NCBI RefSeq assembly: GCF_030052815.1
Contig: NC_079496.1
Coordinates: 8,067,278 to 8,131,277 of the forward strand
Reading direction: 5' to 3'
Length of the DNA stretch: 64,000 bases
From: Hevea brasiliensis
Taxonomy: Eukaryota > Streptophyta > Magnoliopsida > Malpighiales > Euphorbiaceae
Positions 61,956-64,000 of this stretch are shown here, piece by piece. How positions within the stretch are numbered: position 1 is the first letter of the stretch; every line of letters starts with the position of its first letter. The notes under the pieces were generated by a model, which made no database searches, was not told the origin of the DNA, and saw only the letters and a list, made by a program, of their open reading frames with translations. The position numbers were made by a program, and so were the translations under genes.

Positions 61956-62267
61956 TCACTTGTTGATTGGTGCAGGAGGGGCGCCGAGGAGGCTCTGCTG
62001 CTGCAGCTCGAGCTCACTGATCTGCTGCTCGCGGTCCATCTCGATGATGAGTGGTACCACCAGGATGAGGAAAGTGGTACCAGCGATCCACGCCGCCTTT
62101 CCCGTGCTCTTAGCCAGCCTCTTCGCCACGTATGCCGCGTCATTCGCCGCATGTTTCGCAGTGCTCACGATAGCTGAATCCGATACGGTGCGCGTCACTC
62201 TCGCAACGATCCCTTCCTCGCCGCTGCTGTTACCGCTAACAAGCCGTTTCTTCCCCAGAGAAGCCAT
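61956..62267 (-). CDS. TOM9-2: Mitochondrial import receptor subunit TOM9-2 (plant TOM22)
   Basis: A single exon encodes 103 residues, the usual length of plant TOM9. It belongs to the TOM complex of the outer mitochondrial membrane, where it bridges receptors and the TOM40 pore; plant TOM9 lacks the long acidic cytosolic domain of fungal TOM22. The N-terminal part (MASLGKKRLVSGNSSGEEG) precedes the helix KHAANDAAYVAKRLAKSTGK. The signature membrane segment AAWIAGTTFLILVVPLIIEM follows, then DREQQISELELQQQSLLGAP in the intermembrane space. The ATG is the only one near the usual start. AT-rich spacer lies on both sides. Confidence 0.96.
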   Translation of the reverse strand: MASLGKKRLVSGNSSGEEGIVARVTRTVSDSAIVSTAKHAANDAAYVAKRLAKSTGKAAWIAGTTFLILVVPLIIEMDREQQISELELQQQSLLGAPPAPINK

Positions 62268-64000
62268 TGAAAGGGTTTTGGATCAAATATTACCTTTTAT
62301 AGCTGAGGAGAGAACCAATCCTTATTTGACACATAGGAAGGAAGAAAGTAAGCATCATGTGAGAATGTTTGAGAAAATTATTATTTAATTTTTAAATTTT
62401 TATAAAATTAATTATTTAATATTATATTTTAAAAAATATTTTTTTTAATTTTTATATTTTATTTTTATTAAATTACTTAACTTCATTATTAATTTTTTTA
62501 TTAATAATGTTAATTAAATTATTATTTAATTTTTTTATTTTAATAAAAATAAATCAATTAATTTTTATATTTTAAAAAATATATTAATTAATTCTTATAA
62601 TTTAATTCTATTAATTATTTAAGCTCATGATTATTTTTTAAATATAAAATACCTTAATCTTCTCCCTCTATTTTATATTTATTAATAAAAAATATTACAA
62701 ATTATTACATAAAAATATTAATCATTTATCCTAAATCTCTAAATAATTTAAAAAAATTTAAATTTAGCCTATATATAACAATTTTTATTTTTATCAAAGA
62801 ATATATTTTTTAAAATATTATGTTCTTTTAATATAAAAATTAAATAATTAATTTTATTAAAATAAAAAAATTAAATAATAATATTTTAAAAAATACATAG
62901 ATCAATTAATTAATTTTTTAAAATAAATGAATTAAATAATAAATTATTAATATTAACTAATATAAAATTTAATAAAATAACTAAAGATTTTAACGAAAAT
63001 AAAATATAATAACTAAATAATATATTTTTTAAAATATAGACATCAAGTAATTAATTTTATTAAAATATAAAAATTAAATAGTAATTTTTTTTTAAAAAAT
63101 TTCTTTATTTTTTTATTTTAATTTAGTTATTTATTTTTGGAGAAAAATTATTTGACCATTTTAGGAAAAAAGCCAAAATTATTTAATAAAACCTTTCCAT
63201 GAATTATTTATCTTACAATTTTACCTAATAATTTCTCGGCAAATTATTAAAATTATCACTAATATATGTGTGATAATTAAAATTATATCAAAATATAGCA
63301 ATATTGACTTTAGCAATAGCAAATTGAAGTTCGTAGTGATTTTTATAACAAATTGAAATCACATTAATCAAACACTTCATTGAATTAGTCGTAAAATTAA
63401 TCATCATCAGTGAAACTAATGGGAGGATTAATTAGTAACCCAATGTCTATGATTATCCTAAAAATTCATAAATACTATGCAATTTGTTTTAAACAATAAC
63501 TATATATTTAATTATTATTTATTTATTATTTAATGTCAAATATAGATATAAAATTTAAAATTAAAAAAAAATAGGTTGCATTGTGGGCCCAAACCACTGC
63601 CCACTGGTCTTGTCATCTTTTAAACCATTTTTTAATGGGGTAAATATATACTTAATTATTAAGAATTACAATTTTAATAATAATTTATGTGAAATTATGT
63701 TAAATAAGTGTAAATTATATTTAATGAGCTATAGATTATAATTCTCATAAAAATAAAATATTCTAAAATATCTTAATGGGTGTATATTTTTAAAAACTCG
63801 TTGTCCAAAACATTGAACATGTGCATTAGCATTAATGGGGTGTTTTGACCAAAAGATGATTCCTTTTCTCCTTCCATCCCATTTACAAACACTCAGCACA
63901 ATCTGTTCCAAAACTTTTGTTGCAAAATCCCTGCCTAAGAATATCCACGTTACCATTTTACAATCACTTCTTTCTTTCGCTCTTTCTGCCTTTTTATGCT
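62268..64000. other. AT-rich terminal spacer
   Basis: The first 100 bases are probably the TOM9 promoter and leader. After that there are long AT-only runs with inverted AAATTAATTT-like words to about 63560. The frame at 63956-63729 (minus) has no recognisable family. The last 150 bases are more balanced and could begin another gene. Confidence 0.5.

Noticed and set aside
61924..62388. 154-codon plus-strand frame
   Set aside because: Antisense of TOM9-2; the minus-strand protein carries the family signature.

Overview
This window is nuclear DNA from a flowering plant. Its genes have many short exons with GT-AG introns and AT-rich spacers, and plant-only families are present (caleosin, DUF3527, DUF26/PDLP, PPR-DYW, TOM9). 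Remains of copia, TRIM, L1, RTE, SINE and hAT/MITE elements are also found. Protein wording and repeat types fit a eudicot, possibly the Malpighiales/Euphorbiaceae, but the species is an impression and was not tested.

Layout. 1-3.64 kb: 3' half of a decayed Ty1/copia element with its 3' LTR. 3.66-6.3 kb: AT-rich spacer with two short orphan gene starts. 6.33-7.91 kb: caleosin (+). 8.33-8.71 kb: acid phosphatase relic (-). 9.54-11.89 kb: RPL23/uL14 (-). 12.07-14.33 kb: a MITE and a 510-bp tandem duplication. 14.55-15.39 kb: unidentified spliced gene fragment (-). 16.17-20.4 kb: DUF3527 protein with a predicted 5'UTR intron (-). 20.7-26.5 kb: spacer with a hAT MITE and a TRIM. 26.5-30.0 kb: CCT-motif protein (-). 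33.71-41.01 kb: PRP19/MAC3 with 18 exons (+). 42.23-46.54 kb: TLD-domain protein (-). 46.7-53.67 kb: MITEs, a PB1 relic, and a hAT-like element carrying a 2.6-kb solo LTR and an RTE LINE tail. 54.63-55.95 kb: PDLP-type DUF26 protein (+). 57.47-59.05 kb: PPR-DYW pseudogene (+). 59.3-60.42 kb: L1 LINE relic. 61.96-62.27 kb: TOM9/TOM22 (-). The rest is AT-rich spacer.

The intact genes are single-copy and unrelated in function: spliceosome/ubiquitin ligase, ribosome, mitochondrial import, lipid droplet, plasmodesma, and transcription regulation. They do not form a pathway. What joins them is position. Caleosin, RPL23, DUF3527, CCT, PRP19 and PDLP follow the order recalled for Arabidopsis At2g33380 to At2g33330, with a duplicate at At1g04480-04520. 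The block is therefore an ancestral eudicot segment into which transposons and a few extra genes have been inserted.

I found no clear new biological system. The best leads are the unidentified spliced fragment at 14.5-15.4 kb, the nested transposon with readable target duplications, and several gene relics that simple ORF finding misses. All splice sites were read by eye and no alignment was run.
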